A model generated the notes under the pieces. The model was not told where the DNA came from, made no database searches, and saw only the letters and a list, made by a program, of their open reading frames with translations. Made by a program: the position numbers and the translations under genes. Below, piece by piece: positions 42,982 to 52,210 of a stretch of 64,000 bases of DNA. Origin of the DNA: Streptomyces carpinensis (lineage in GTDB: Bacteria > Actinomycetota > Actinomycetes > Streptomycetales > Streptomycetaceae); the NCBI RefSeq assembly GCF_002154505.1, contig NZ_MUBM01000266.1, positions 1 through 64,000 of the forward strand. Direction: 5' to 3'. Every line of letters starts with the position of its first letter. Position 1 is the first letter of the stretch.

Positions 42982-43686
42982 TCAGCGACTGCGGCGCAGC
43001 TTGCTCGGTCCTCCGGCCGATTCGACGGCCGAATCCGAGGCGATCGACGTGATCACCAGTCCGGCGAAGTTCTCCGCGAGCCGCTTGGCGGACAGTCGGC
43101 CGTTGGGCCGGTACCACTGCGTCAGGGAGTTCAACTGGCCCAGGATGGCCATGGCGGTGAACGAGATATCGAGCTTCTCGTCGAACACGCCCTCCCGCTG
43201 GCCGTCCTTGAGGATGCCGCGCAGCGCGCTGAGGTAGGCGTCACCGCCCGCAGTGATCTCGTGGCGGCGCTCGGGCGAGAGCCGCTCGAACTCCCGCAAC
43301 TGGATCGTGAAAGCGGTCAGGTTCTTCACCGCGAACGCGACATGCGCATGGACGAACGCCCGCAACCTCGTCAGCGCGTCGCCCTCGAGTTCCACGGCCG
43401 GCTGGATGCTGACCAGCGCCGCGTCGTACACCCGCTTGATGATCGCGAAGAGGAAGTCCTCCTTCGAGCGGACGTAGTGGTACAGGCTCCCCTTGAGCAT
43501 GCCGACCGCATCGGAGATGTCCTTGGTGCTGGTGGCGTCGTACCCCTTCTCCAGGAAGACCATCGCGGCGGCGTCGATGATCTCCTGAAGCCGCTCCGGA
43601 TCCGGGCCGCGACGCGGCCGGCCCCTGCGCGGGCGGTCGGCTTGGACGAGACCGCTGCTGTCGGAGGAACTCTCAGATGACGGCAC
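42982..43686 (-). CDS. TetR-family regulator, FadR/PaaR-like
   Basis: A 234-residue TetR-type regulator. HTH: RLQEIIDAAAMVFLEKGYDATSTKDISDAVGMLKGSLYHYVRSKEDFLF (about 31-80). The C-terminal half (AHVAFAVKNLTAFTIQLREFERLSPERRHEI) resembles the KstR2/FadR-like TetR_C group that often binds acyl-CoAs. The start was set at the GTG at 43686 because GGAGAA lies 9 nt upstream; an in-frame ATG at 43776 lacks such a signal. It is divergent from the MBL-fold gene. The operator-like sites in this promoter recur before the importer operon, so this is a good candidate regulator of cluster 2. Confidence 0.88.
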   Translation of the reverse strand: MPSSESSSDSSGLVQADRPRRGRPRRGPDPERLQEIIDAAAMVFLEKGYDATSTKDISDAVGMLKGSLYHYVRSKEDFLFAIIKRVYDAALVSIQPAVELEGDALTRLRAFVHAHVAFAVKNLTAFTIQLREFERLSPERRHEITAGGDAYLSALRGILKDGQREGVFDEKLDISFTAMAILGQLNSLTQWYRPNGRLSAKRLAENFAGLVITSIASDSAVESAGGPSKLRRSR

Positions 43687-43844
43687 GGGGACTGTTCTCC
43701 AACTTTCTCGTTCACTCTCGAAGCCTCGGACGGGAACTCGACAGCAAGAGGGTCCCTCCGCAGATCCGGAGCCCATCGCCGGGTTCCCGAATCGACGTTA
43801 AGGCCCTGTCGGCCCAAATCAGGCGCACCGTCGACACCTCTTTC

Positions 43845-43870
43845 ATTCTACCATTCGGTCAGTGGATTGA
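43845..43870 (+). promoter_or_regulatory. Putative TetR site a
   Basis: ATTCTACCATTCGGT followed by CAGTGGATTGA. It shares 12 of 15 bases with ATTCTATCGTTCGTT at 44006, 161 bp away in the same divergent promoter region. Confidence 0.5.
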
Positions 43871-44005
43871 AATCGAGATGACGGTGACACCGTCCGCACC
43901 GACGACAGTGTCGCCACTGTCACCGCCGCGCCCTCGCCAGGGCCACTCCACCACCGGACCCGGGAATCCGGTCGGCATTCGCCGTCGACATTTCCCCACC
44001 TTTTA

Positions 44006-44027
44006 TTCTATCGTTCGTTTGGTTGAT
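44006..44027 (+). promoter_or_regulatory. Putative TetR site b, matches the importer promoter
   Basis: The 20-mer TCTATCGTTCGTTTGGTTGA (44008-44027) matches TCAATCGGTCGTTTGGTGGA at 53570-53589 in 17 of 20 positions. It lies about 90 nt upstream of the MBL-fold gene. Confidence 0.6.
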
Positions 44028-44118
44028 AAAAGATGGCGTGCGATACCTGCCGAGCACGCGTATCGCTGCCGGCATGCCGAACAAAGACCGTACAGCGACA
44101 GCGAGAAGAGGCCCCGAG

Positions 44119-45180
44119 ATGTCAGTCCGTCAGACAAGTCCCAGCCCGGCGCGACAGGTCGACTGGGTCTCACCGGGGGCCTTCCGCGTGGCACCGGATG
44201 TGTACCGGATCCCGCTGCCGCTGCCGGAGGACGGGCTCAGAGCGGTCAACACCTATGCGCTGATCCAGGACGACGGCGTCGTCATGGTGGACGCGGGCTG
44301 GGCGCTCCAGGTCTCACGGGATCAACTGCGCGCCGGCCTCGGGCAGTTCGGCGCCCAACTCGGTGACATCAAGCGGTTCCTGGTCACCCACGCGCACCGC
44401 GACCACTACACCCAAGCCATTGCCCTGCGGCGGGAGTTCGGCACCCGGGTGAGCATAGGCCTCGGCGAGCAGCCCACCATCGAATCTGTGATCCGCAGTC
44501 CCGGCACGGGCATTGAGGCACATCTTCCCCAACTGCGCCGGGCCGGTGCCCACTCTCTGGTTGCGGCCCTACCGGGCTGGCTCCAGAGCGCGCCGTCGGT
44601 CGCCACGGACGACTCCGTCTACGAGGAACCGGACGACTGGCTGACCGACCGGGTCGAGATCGAGGTCGCGGGCCGTCGGCTCACCGCCCTGGCAACGCCC
44701 GGGCACACCGCGGGTCACATGGTCTTCGTCGACCCGTCCCTGGGGGTGCTGTTCGGCGGCGATCATGTGCTCCCGCACATCACCCCCTCGATAGGCTTCG
44801 AGCCGGTCCCGGCCGAACTGCCGCTGCGCGACTACCTGGCTTCGCTGGTCATGCTCCTGGACCTGCCGGACATGCGTCTGCTGCCCGCCCATGGGCTGCC
44901 CGCGACCTCGACGCACACGAGGGTGCACGAGCTGCTGTCCCACCATGAGCACAGGCTCGAAGAGTGTCGCCAGGCCGTCGCCGCGGCTGCGCGGACCGCC
45001 TGCGACGTCGCGCGGGCCCTGCCCTGGACAAGCCGCCGCCGTCGGTTCGCCGATCTCGACATGTTCAACCAGGTGCTGGCGGTCTGCGAGTCCGCCGCAC
45101 ACCTGGACCTGCTGGTGCACCGCTCGGACCTGTGTGCCGGCACCGTCGACGGTGTCACGCACTATCTGCCCCGGCCGTGA
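44119..45180 (+). CDS. Metallo-beta-lactamase-fold hydrolase
   Basis: A 353-residue MBL-fold protein. Metal motif LVTHAHRDHYTQA (HxHxDH at 91-96), ATPGHTAGHMVFVDP (third ligand His) and LFGGDHVLPH (bridging Asp), then a long helical C-terminal domain (about 250-353) of the type seen in lactonases and acyl-thioester hydrolases. The class includes glyoxalase II-like thioesterases, and the neighbouring acyl-CoA ligases in cluster 2 make a CoA-thioester hydrolase possible; that is inference. The start is the ATG at 44119; an open frame from 44023 has no ribosome-binding site. It is divergent from the TetR gene and carries the shared operator. Confidence 0.88.
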   Translation: MSVRQTSPSPARQVDWVSPGAFRVAPDVYRIPLPLPEDGLRAVNTYALIQDDGVVMVDAGWALQVSRDQLRAGLGQFGAQLGDIKRFLVTHAHRDHYTQAIALRREFGTRVSIGLGEQPTIESVIRSPGTGIEAHLPQLRRAGAHSLVAALPGWLQSAPSVATDDSVYEEPDDWLTDRVEIEVAGRRLTALATPGHTAGHMVFVDPSLGVLFGGDHVLPHITPSIGFEPVPAELPLRDYLASLVMLLDLPDMRLLPAHGLPATSTHTRVHELLSHHEHRLEECRQAVAAAARTACDVARALPWTSRRRRFADLDMFNQVLAVCESAAHLDLLVHRSDLCAGTVDGVTHYLPRP

Positions 45181-45496
45181 CGGCTTCGGGCCGCAAGACA
45201 GCACACGGCGGCGGTCCTGCCAGGGGCCTCTCCTGGCGCGGGTCTCTCCTATCGCGAGCCTCTCCCGGCGCGGCCCCGTGGGAAGCTCACCTGCCGAACA
45301 CCGAACGGGCAGGCAGCGCACGGCCGCCGTTGCGCCAGGCAACCGCCCAACGCCCGCCGGACCGCTCGCACTCGACCACCGGTGGTGCCCGAGCGCCCTT
45401 CGGGCGCGCCTGTCGACGGTGCCGACCACTCCCGTGCGCAGGGTGTGGTGCCCGTGAGGTCGGACATCGACTTCCCACGATGCCCGGCCGGCCGGG
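45181..45496. other. Intergenic region between convergent genes
   Basis: About 315 bp between the MBL and moaA stops, with no gene. It holds three tandem 16-bp repeats at 45226-45273. Confidence 0.6.
45226..45273. repeat. Three tandem imperfect 16-bp repeats
   Basis: Units GCCTCTCCTGGCGCGG, GTCTCTCCTATCGCGA and GCCTCTCCCGGCGCGG directly follow one another. They are non-coding; the function is unknown. Confidence 0.7.
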
Positions 45497-46567
45497 TCAG
45501 CCGCCGATGTAGGACATCTCGACTCGCGGGCCGGGCAGCCCGCCTTCGGCGCGGAGTTCGGAGGCACGGTCCGCACGACCGGCCCAGGCGTCGGCGATCG
45601 TCCCCTCGATCTCCTCGTCGCGGGCGCCGTCGCGCAGCAGGGTCCGCAGGTCCCGGCCCACCGCGGCGAACAGGCATGTGTAGAGCTCACCCGCGGGTGA
45701 CAGCCGCGCTCGGGTACAGGTACGGCAGAAGGGCCGTGTGACGGAGGTGATCACTCCCACCTCTCCGGCCCCGTCGAGGTAGCGGTACCGCTCGGCCACC
45801 TCGCCGGCGCGTACCGGGGCGACCGGCTCGATCGGCCAGCGCGCGTTCAGCCGCTCGACCACCTCGACAGCCGGCACGACGTGGTCGCGCACCCAGCCGT
45901 TGGTCGTCCCGACGTCCATGAACTCGATGAAACGGACTGTCACCCCAGCGGTGCGAGCCCACTGCGCGATCGCCTCGATCTGGTGATCGTTGATTTCGCG
46001 CCGGAGCACGGTGTTGACCTTCACCGGCAGGCCCGCGGCCTTGGCCGCCGCTATGCCGTCCAGCACGGCCCGGACGGGCTGGACCGTATCGGCCATCGTG
46101 CGGAACGTGGCGTCGTCCAGGGCGTCGAGACTGACCGTGAGCCGTTTCAGGCCCGCCTGCTTCAGCGGCTCGGCGAGACGCGGGAGGAGGATGCCGTTGC
46201 TCGTCATGGCAAGGTCCTCGACGCCTTCGACGGCGGCGAGGGCGGAGACGAGGTCGGGCAGTCCCCGGCGGAGCAACGGCTCGCCTCCGGTCAGCCGGAT
46301 CTTGCGGACTCCGAGGCGGGTGAAGACGCCCACCAGTCGAACGATCTCCTCGAAGCTCAGCAGCTCCCGCCGTTCGAGGAAGGTGTGCGTCGAGTCGAAG
46401 ACCTCACGCGGCATGCAGTAACGACAACGGAGGTTGCAGCGGTCGACGACGGAGACTCGAAGATCCTCCAAGGGGCGTCCGAGCCGATCAACTGGTCCCG
46501 GCGCCGCGTGCTGTGCCACAGCTACGGTCCTCCTTCGTATTCGGCCAAGGCTGGCTTGTCGTGACAT
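45497..46567 (-). CDS. moaA: GTP 3',8-cyclase
   Basis: A 356-residue radical-SAM enzyme making (8S)-3',8-cyclo-7,8-dihydroguanosine triphosphate, the first step of molybdenum-cofactor synthesis. Seen: N-terminal [4Fe-4S] motif CNLRCRYCMP, SAM segment LTGGEPLLRRGL, second-cluster Cys near the C-terminus (RPFCRTCTRARLSPAGELYTCL), and the conserved C-terminal Gly-Gly (MSYIGG). The start was set at the ATG at 46567 (MSRQASLGR); the frame is open farther upstream without a better start. Next upstream is moeA. moaC, moaB and moaD are not in the window. Confidence 0.95.
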   Translation of the reverse strand: MSRQASLGRIRRRTVAVAQHAAPGPVDRLGRPLEDLRVSVVDRCNLRCRYCMPREVFDSTHTFLERRELLSFEEIVRLVGVFTRLGVRKIRLTGGEPLLRRGLPDLVSALAAVEGVEDLAMTSNGILLPRLAEPLKQAGLKRLTVSLDALDDATFRTMADTVQPVRAVLDGIAAAKAAGLPVKVNTVLRREINDHQIEAIAQWARTAGVTVRFIEFMDVGTTNGWVRDHVVPAVEVVERLNARWPIEPVAPVRAGEVAERYRYLDGAGEVGVITSVTRPFCRTCTRARLSPAGELYTCLFAAVGRDLRTLLRDGARDEEIEGTIADAWAGRADRASELRAEGGLPGPRVEMSYIGG

Positions 46568-46608
46568 GGGTGGGAACGGACACCGCTTCGGGGCCCGTAG
46601 GAAGCGGC

Positions 46609-47808
46609 CTACAGCGGGCGCGGGAGCGTGCCGGCTCGTGCCTCGGTGGACAGGCCGAGACTTCCGCCGGGAAGTGTGAGGACCCCTACGTCCGATCCCT
46701 GCCGGCCGGGCGGCAGCACGGCCAAGGCGTCGGCCAGCGCCGCGCCCCACAGGCTGCCCGGGCGGTCCCGTCCGACCGGTTCGAGCGTGCCGCCCCGCCA
46801 CACCGCGGCGACCAGCACGGTATCGCTAGGGTGTGCGCACGGGCCCGGCACCAGCGGAGCGGTAGGCATCGGCCGGGCGGGTCGGCTGCCCAGCCTCGCG
46901 AGCAGCGGTTCCAGGACGGTCAGCGCGGCGACCAGCGCCGCGAACGGATTGCCCGGCAGGCCGACCACATAGCGGCCGTCGCTCAGGCCCGCCAGTAGTT
47001 GCGGATGGCCCGGCCGACAGGCGACACCGTCCACGTGGAGGTCCGCGCGTCGTGCGCGCAGTGCAGCCCGCAGGTGGTCGGCGGCGCCGACCGACGTGGA
47101 CCCCGAGACCACGACCACGTCCGCCTCGGTCTCGGTCAGCATGCGGTCGAAGGCGCGGCGGTCGTCCGCCAGATGATCGACACCGATCAGGTCACCGCCC
47201 GCGCAGCCGATGAGGCCGGGAAGCATCGGGCCGATGGCGTCGCGGACCTGCCCGGGTTCCGGTCGGCCGTGTCGCCGCAGCTCGTCACCGGTCACCGCCA
47301 CACGTACCCGTGGGCGGCGGTGCACGCGCAGTACGTCGGTACCGACGCCGGCGGCCAGGCCGAGCACCGCGGGTGTGACGACCGCGCCCTCGGGCAGCAG
47401 TTCGGCGCCCCCGGCGATGTCCTCGCCCCGGTACCGGATGTGGCTGCGGCCGCCGGGCCTGCCGGTGACGATGTCACCGCGGCGTTGCGTGCGTTCGACG
47501 GGCAGCACCGCGGCGGCGCCGGTCATGACGGGTGCCCCGGTGGCGATCTCCACGGCCTGTCCGGGTCGCAGCGGGCCGGGTCGGGGCCGGTCCCCGGCCA
47601 CCAGCCGCCCGACGACGGTCCAGGGACCGTCGCCCGCGACGGCGTAACCGTCCATCGCCGCGGTGTCACAGGACGGCAGCGGTACCGCGGCATACAACGG
47701 CTGGGCGAGCAGGTGCCCTTGTGCAGCCGCCAGGTCGACGGTGCTCTCCCCGAGCGGTTCGGCGATCTCCCAGGCCATCCGGCGGGCGTCCGGCCAGGCC
47801 ATGCCCAT
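46609..47808 (-). CDS. moeA: Molybdopterin molybdenumtransferase
   Basis: A 399-residue MoeA. It inserts molybdate into adenylylated molybdopterin. Seen: DTAAMDGYAV (MoeA start signature), AVEIATGAPVMTGAAAVLPVE, the MoCF_biosynth domain with VVVSGSTSVGAADHLRA (normally SGGVSxG; here STS), VVGLPGNPFAALVAAL, and a C-terminal beta domain. The change GGVSVG to GSTSVG in the active-site loop is unusual. The start was set at the ATG at 47808 (MGMAWPDARRMAWEIA). It is 41 nt ahead of moaA in the same direction. Confidence 0.9.
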   Translation of the reverse strand: MGMAWPDARRMAWEIAEPLGESTVDLAAAQGHLLAQPLYAAVPLPSCDTAAMDGYAVAGDGPWTVVGRLVAGDRPRPGPLRPGQAVEIATGAPVMTGAAAVLPVERTQRRGDIVTGRPGGRSHIRYRGEDIAGGAELLPEGAVVTPAVLGLAAGVGTDVLRVHRRPRVRVAVTGDELRRHGRPEPGQVRDAIGPMLPGLIGCAGGDLIGVDHLADDRRAFDRMLTETEADVVVVSGSTSVGAADHLRAALRARRADLHVDGVACRPGHPQLLAGLSDGRYVVGLPGNPFAALVAALTVLEPLLARLGSRPARPMPTAPLVPGPCAHPSDTVLVAAVWRGGTLEPVGRDRPGSLWGAALADALAVLPPGRQGSDVGVLTLPGGSLGLSTEARAGTLPRPL

Positions 47809-48220
47809 CAGGGCAGGTCCCGGATCGCCGGGGCTGCCGCTCGGCGCCGGACGCAGGGCTCGCCCGCCGACGGCACGCTCACGCCCCGGTGGCCGCGGTG
47901 GACACGGCCGTCTCGGCCGACAGGCCTGGTGCTCGGGACAGGGCCATCTGTTCGCGAGCACTCACGGGTGGTCGTGACCTCTCGGTCCCGGCGGGTGCGC
48001 GGCGGGCGGTGCGAGCCGCCCGACGGCCTCCATGAGTTCCCCCTGCCCCGCGCGGCCGGGGGCGTCTGATCGGCTTCAGGGGCATGCCCCGCGGAGGTCC
48101 GGTCAACGAGTTGCCGGCGGATGGCCGACTGGCCGCCCTGCCGGACGGACACCGGCCCGGCGGCAGGACGAACGCGCCCGCCTAGCCGCCCGGGCCGGCA
48201 CAGCGGTCGGCTCAGGGAGC
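47809..48220. other. About 410 bp between moaE and moeA
   Basis: No family in any frame. The sequence is very GC-rich. Nothing recognisable; a promoter for moeA-moaA could lie here. Confidence 0.5.
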
Positions 48221-48688
48221 TCATGCGACGCCCGACCAGACACGCTCGCCACCGTCGGTGTTCTGGCACTTCCAGACCGGGATGCGCTCCTTGATCCGCT
48301 CCACCACGGAGCGGTTCAGCTCGTAGCACTCGGCCCGGTGAGCCGTGGCGGTGCACACGACGAGAGCGAGTTCACCCGGATGCAGACGACCCACTCGGTG
48401 CGTGGCCGCGACCCTGGCCTCGTCTGTCAGGACGCCTCGTGCGAGGAGCTCGTCGACCACCTCCGTGACCACGGTGCGCAGCACCTGCTCCGCGTCGGGG
48501 TGACATGTGTACTCCAGGGACTCCACCACGCCGACGACCTCGGGATCGTGATCGCGGACCTGGCCGACGAAGCTGACGACCGCACCGGTACGTGTCGACT
48601 CGACCAGACGGAGGTGCGCTCCCAGGTCGAGCACCTCGTCGGTGACCGCTACGGAGATCGCCACGGCGCGCGGGCTCAGGATCTTCAT
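48221..48688 (-). CDS. moaE: Molybdopterin synthase catalytic subunit
   Basis: A 155-residue MoaE, the large subunit of MPT synthase, which adds two sulfurs to precursor Z using MoaD thiocarboxylate. Seen: GAVVSFVGQVRDHDPE (start of the fold), LEYTCHPDAEQVL, RVGRLHPGELALVVCTATAHRAECYE, and the active-site lysines in RIKERIPVWKCQ. The partner moaD is not visible nearby. It is placed downstream of the importer ATPase gene by 73 nt, same strand. Confidence 0.93.
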   Translation of the reverse strand: MKILSPRAVAISVAVTDEVLDLGAHLRLVESTRTGAVVSFVGQVRDHDPEVVGVVESLEYTCHPDAEQVLRTVVTEVVDELLARGVLTDEARVAATHRVGRLHPGELALVVCTATAHRAECYELNRSVVERIKERIPVWKCQNTDGGERVWSGVA

Positions 48689-48761
48689 GGCTCTCGTTCC
48701 TCCTCGTGCTCGGACCGGGACCGCGGCTGCTCGTCGGTCCCGTTCCCCTTCCCCCTCGTCC

Positions 48762-49445
48762 TCAGTGGCTGAGGTAGGCGTCCTGGATCCTGCCCTTCTG
48801 GTTCCTCAGTTCACCGGCCCGGCCCCTCAGGGAGATCCGCCCCCGGCGAAGGACCACCGCCTCGTCGACCCGTGACAGTGCTTGGTTGATGTGCTGCTCG
48901 ACGAGAACGACGGCGATCTTGGATTCGTCCGCGGCGCGTCGCACCTCGTCGAGGAGTCGTTCGACCACCTTGGGCGCCAGCCCGAGCGACAGCTCGTCGA
49001 TGAGCAGGATCTTCGGATTGCGCGTCAGGGCGCGTACGAGGGTGACCATCTGCTGCTCACCCCCGGACAGCAGGCCGGCCGGCTTCGACATCAGCGGCTT
49101 GAGCTCAGGGAAGATGTCGAGGGCCCGAGCCACGTCGCACTGTCCCACTTTGAGGTTCTCGAGCGTGGTGAGCTCCATGAAGACGGAGCGGGTCTCGCTG
49201 ATGAAGGCGAGGCCCTCACGTGCCCGTGCGTGCAGCGACTTGGGCGCCGGCTTGCCGTACATCTGGACGGACCCGGCGAGTGGCTTGAGCACACCGGCCA
49301 GGGTGAGCAGTGTGGTGGTCTTGCCCGCACCGTTGGGCCCGAGTATCGCCGTCATCTGCCCCGGCTCCACGGACAGGGTGAAGTCGTGCACCACCGGGTG
49401 GTCGTGGTAGCCGGCACTGACCGCGTCAGCGTTGAGGATGGTCAT
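48762..49445 (-). CDS. Branched-chain-type ABC importer ATPase (LivF type)
   Basis: A 227-residue ATPase of the LivF family. Walker A LGPNGAGKTT, Q-loop FISETRSVF, signature LLSGGEQQMVTLVRALTRNPKILLIDELSLGLAP with Walker B inside it, and H-loop LVEQHIN. All catalytic residues are present. It overlaps the triple-fusion gene by 4 nt (ATGA), so the two ATPases are translated together. Start ATG at 49445; a longer reading frame upstream is a shadow of the fusion gene. Confidence 0.93.
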   Translation of the reverse strand: MTILNADAVSAGYHDHPVVHDFTLSVEPGQMTAILGPNGAGKTTTLLTLAGVLKPLAGSVQMYGKPAPKSLHARAREGLAFISETRSVFMELTTLENLKVGQCDVARALDIFPELKPLMSKPAGLLSGGEQQMVTLVRALTRNPKILLIDELSLGLAPKVVERLLDEVRRAADESKIAVVLVEQHINQALSRVDEAVVLRRGRISLRGRAGELRNQKGRIQDAYLSH

Positions 49446-52168
49446 CTCGACTCCTTGGAGGGGACCGGCTCTGGTTCTTCCTCTGCCGTCTCGGCCGCCT
49501 GCCCCAGGTAGGCCTCGACGACCGCGGGGTCGGCCTGGATCTCCTCGGGTGTGCCGTAGCCGATCTGCTCGCCGAAGTTGAGAACGGTGACGTGGTCGCA
49601 GGTCTGCATGACGAAGGACATGTCGTGCTCGACGACGAGGATGGCGAACCCCCACTCGTCGGCCAGCCGCCGTACGACGACGCGGAGTTCCTCGACCTCC
49701 TGGCCGCTGAGCCCTGCCGCGGGCTCGTCGAGGAGCAGAACCTTCGGGTTCTGCGCCACCGCACGGGCGATGGCCAGCAGTCGGCGCTTGCCGTAGGAGA
49801 GCGAGCCGACCAGTTCGTCCCGGTGAGGGGTCAGTTCGAGTTCGTCGAGCGCGGCCGCCGCCTCTGGCGTGAGCACCGGAGTACGCGGGTGGAACAGATC
49901 CGTGAGGTAGGTCCGCAGGGAGCCGTCATCACAGGCGGCGAAGATGTTCTCCTGGACCGTACTGGTCTCGAAGAGCTCCAGGGACTGGAACGACCGCGCG
50001 ATGCCGGCGCGGGCCCGGAGGTGTGCGGGCAGCCTGTCCATCCGTTCGCCGTTGAGGCGGATCTCGCCGGCGGCGGGAGCCGTGAAGCCGGTCACCGCGT
50101 CGATGAAGGAGGTCTTGCCCGCGCCGTTCGGCCCGATGAGCCCGAGCACCTCTCCCGGTCGGACGGTGAGGCTCACGTTCGAGACCGCGGTGACGCCGCC
50201 GTACCGGACGGTCAGGCCCTTCACCTCGAGGGTCGTCGGAGCGCACGGTTGCGGCTTCACCCGCCGTACGAGGGTGTCCGCGGACTCGGGCTTCGCAGCG
50301 GACTTCCGTATGCGCCTGGCGATCGCATGGAGGAGCTTGAGGTTCTCACCGGCGAGGCCGTTGGGGTTCTGCACCGCCAGCAGGACGACTCCCAGGCCGC
50401 CCACGAGTCCCAGCCACGCGGGGTCGGGGTTGTGGAAGATGTTCATGAGGATCCAGCTGCCGATGCTGCCGGTGGCGAGTGTCGCTCCGAGGATCGATCC
50501 GCTCAGGTAGCCGACGCCGCCGACGATGGCGAAGGCGACGACGAGCAGCGACGACATCGGCTGGTAGTTCTCGAAGATCAGTGCGGAGTCCTTGAAGGCG
50601 AGAGTCACACCGCCGAGCGCCGCCACGACCGACGCGAGCGTGAACGCGAAACCCTTGCCGGCGAAGACACTGATGCCGAGGCTCGCGGCGGCCCGTTCGT
50701 TGGTGCGGATGGCGAGCAGGCGGCGACCTGCTGTGCCACGCCGGACGTTGGCCACGACCAGGGCGCAGGCGACGAACACGAGGAACACGAAGAGCGCGTA
50801 CTTCGAGGGGTCCATCAGTGGATCGATGTCGATGCCGAAGAAGGAGCGGTCACCGGTCGGGATGCCGGCGGCGCCTCCCGCGAGGTCACCGTTGGTGAAG
50901 ACGAGGGCCGTCACCGCGACGCAGACGCCGAGCGAGATGACGGCCAGATCCATGCCCCGGGTGCGCAGCGCGGGAAGACTGATGACAAGCGCCACCGGCA
51001 CGATGAGCACCACGGAAAGGATCAGTGCCACGGAGAAGGACAGTCCCGCGTCGTTCACGAACTTCCCGGCGAGCAGGGCGGCCAGGCCGCCCACGGCGAA
51101 CTGCGCCAGGGACAGCTGTCCGGCGTACCCGAGAAGCACCGTCATCGACAGGAGCAGCAACGCCCAGGCCATGGTCACGGTCACGGCGTCGACGAAATCG
51201 ATCGGGAACACGCGCAGGATGAGGAAGGCCGCGATCACGACGGCGGGAATCACGACCAGCGGCCTGACGCGGCCCGAGCCGACCTCCGGCAGCATGTCGT
51301 TGACGTGGCCTCGGCCGGGAAGTCCGCGGCCACGCAGCACGAGCACCGCGATGATGAGAAGGAACGGCAGGCTCTCGGCCACGCCCTGGGCGTGGACGTA
51401 GTATCCCGCCAGCGACTGCCCGACGCCGATGAGCACGGAGGCCACAAAGGTGATCGGGAACGACTTGAGCGCGCCGAACAGTGCCGCCGCGAGGACGGGC
51501 ACGACGAGCATGGGCATCTCCGCCGCGCTCAAGGACGAGAGCGGGGCGATGAGGATGCCGGCGACCGCGGCCACGGCGCTGCTGAGCAGCCAGGTGAGCC
51601 GCCCGAACGTGGTCGGGGACCACCCCAGACTCGCCGCGGCCACCGGGTTGTCGGAGGCGGCCCGCAGTGCGAGGCCGACGGTCGTGAACCGGTTCACCGC
51701 CCACAGGACGACGGTGAGCACCGCCGCGATGGCGAACATGATGAGCCGGTCGATCCCGATGTACACGCCACCGAGAGTGAGGGTCGACGTCGGGAGGAAC
51801 GAGTGCACGCTCTGCGGGTTCGCCCCCCAGATCAGCACAGCGGCGTTCTGGATGAGGATCATCAGCCCGAGCGTGGCGATCACACGTGCGATCACGGCCG
51901 CCTTGGCGAGCGGGCGCATGATCAGGTCGTAGACGAGTCCGCCCAGCACGGCGGTCGCCACCACGGCCAGCAGGAGGGCCGGGACGAAAGGCACGCCCCG
52001 GTTCTGCCTGAGCTCGAAGAACAGGAACCCGCCGATGAGCGCGAACGCCCCCTGCGCGAAGTTGAGGACACCGGATCCGCGGTATGCAAGGACGAGCCCC
52101 TGGGCGAGAAGGGTGTACGCCGCGCCCGCTCCCAGGCCGAGCAAGGCGAATTGAATGAACGTGGTCAT
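49442..52168 (-). CDS. LivH-LivM-LivG fusion (two permeases and one ATPase)
   Basis: A 908-residue protein joining three subunits that are usually separate. Residues 1-290 are a LivH-type permease (LVLAYRGSGVLNFAQGAFALIGG, LRAASDNPVAAASLGW). Residues 300-620 are a LivM-type permease (LLGYAGQLSLAQFAVGGLAAL, AIRTNERAAASLGI, GGVGYLSGSILGA). Residues 650-890 are a LivG-type ATPase (LTVRYGGVTAVSNVSL, GPNGAGKTSF, signature LSYGKRRLLAIARAVAQNP, Walker B VLLLDEPAAGLSG). About 15-18 hydrophobic segments precede the ATPase. Such fusions fix subunit stoichiometry. The LivF-type gene downstream supplies the second ATPase and the lipoprotein upstream the binding protein. Ligand unknown. Confidence 0.92.
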   Translation of the reverse strand: MTTFIQFALLGLGAGAAYTLLAQGLVLAYRGSGVLNFAQGAFALIGGFLFFELRQNRGVPFVPALLLAVVATAVLGGLVYDLIMRPLAKAAVIARVIATLGLMILIQNAAVLIWGANPQSVHSFLPTSTLTLGGVYIGIDRLIMFAIAAVLTVVLWAVNRFTTVGLALRAASDNPVAAASLGWSPTTFGRLTWLLSSAVAAVAGILIAPLSSLSAAEMPMLVVPVLAAALFGALKSFPITFVASVLIGVGQSLAGYYVHAQGVAESLPFLLIIAVLVLRGRGLPGRGHVNDMLPEVGSGRVRPLVVIPAVVIAAFLILRVFPIDFVDAVTVTMAWALLLLSMTVLLGYAGQLSLAQFAVGGLAALLAGKFVNDAGLSFSVALILSVVLIVPVALVISLPALRTRGMDLAVISLGVCVAVTALVFTNGDLAGGAAGIPTGDRSFFGIDIDPLMDPSKYALFVFLVFVACALVVANVRRGTAGRRLLAIRTNERAAASLGISVFAGKGFAFTLASVVAALGGVTLAFKDSALIFENYQPMSSLLVVAFAIVGGVGYLSGSILGATLATGSIGSWILMNIFHNPDPAWLGLVGGLGVVLLAVQNPNGLAGENLKLLHAIARRIRKSAAKPESADTLVRRVKPQPCAPTTLEVKGLTVRYGGVTAVSNVSLTVRPGEVLGLIGPNGAGKTSFIDAVTGFTAPAAGEIRLNGERMDRLPAHLRARAGIARSFQSLELFETSTVQENIFAACDDGSLRTYLTDLFHPRTPVLTPEAAAALDELELTPHRDELVGSLSYGKRRLLAIARAVAQNPKVLLLDEPAAGLSGQEVEELRVVVRRLADEWGFAILVVEHDMSFVMQTCDHVTVLNFGEQIGYGTPEEIQADPAVVEAYLGQAAETAEEEPEPVPSKESR

Positions 52169-52210
52169 GTCGCTCCTACCGCTGTGTCAGGGCGCCGGCG
52201 CCAATGGCAC

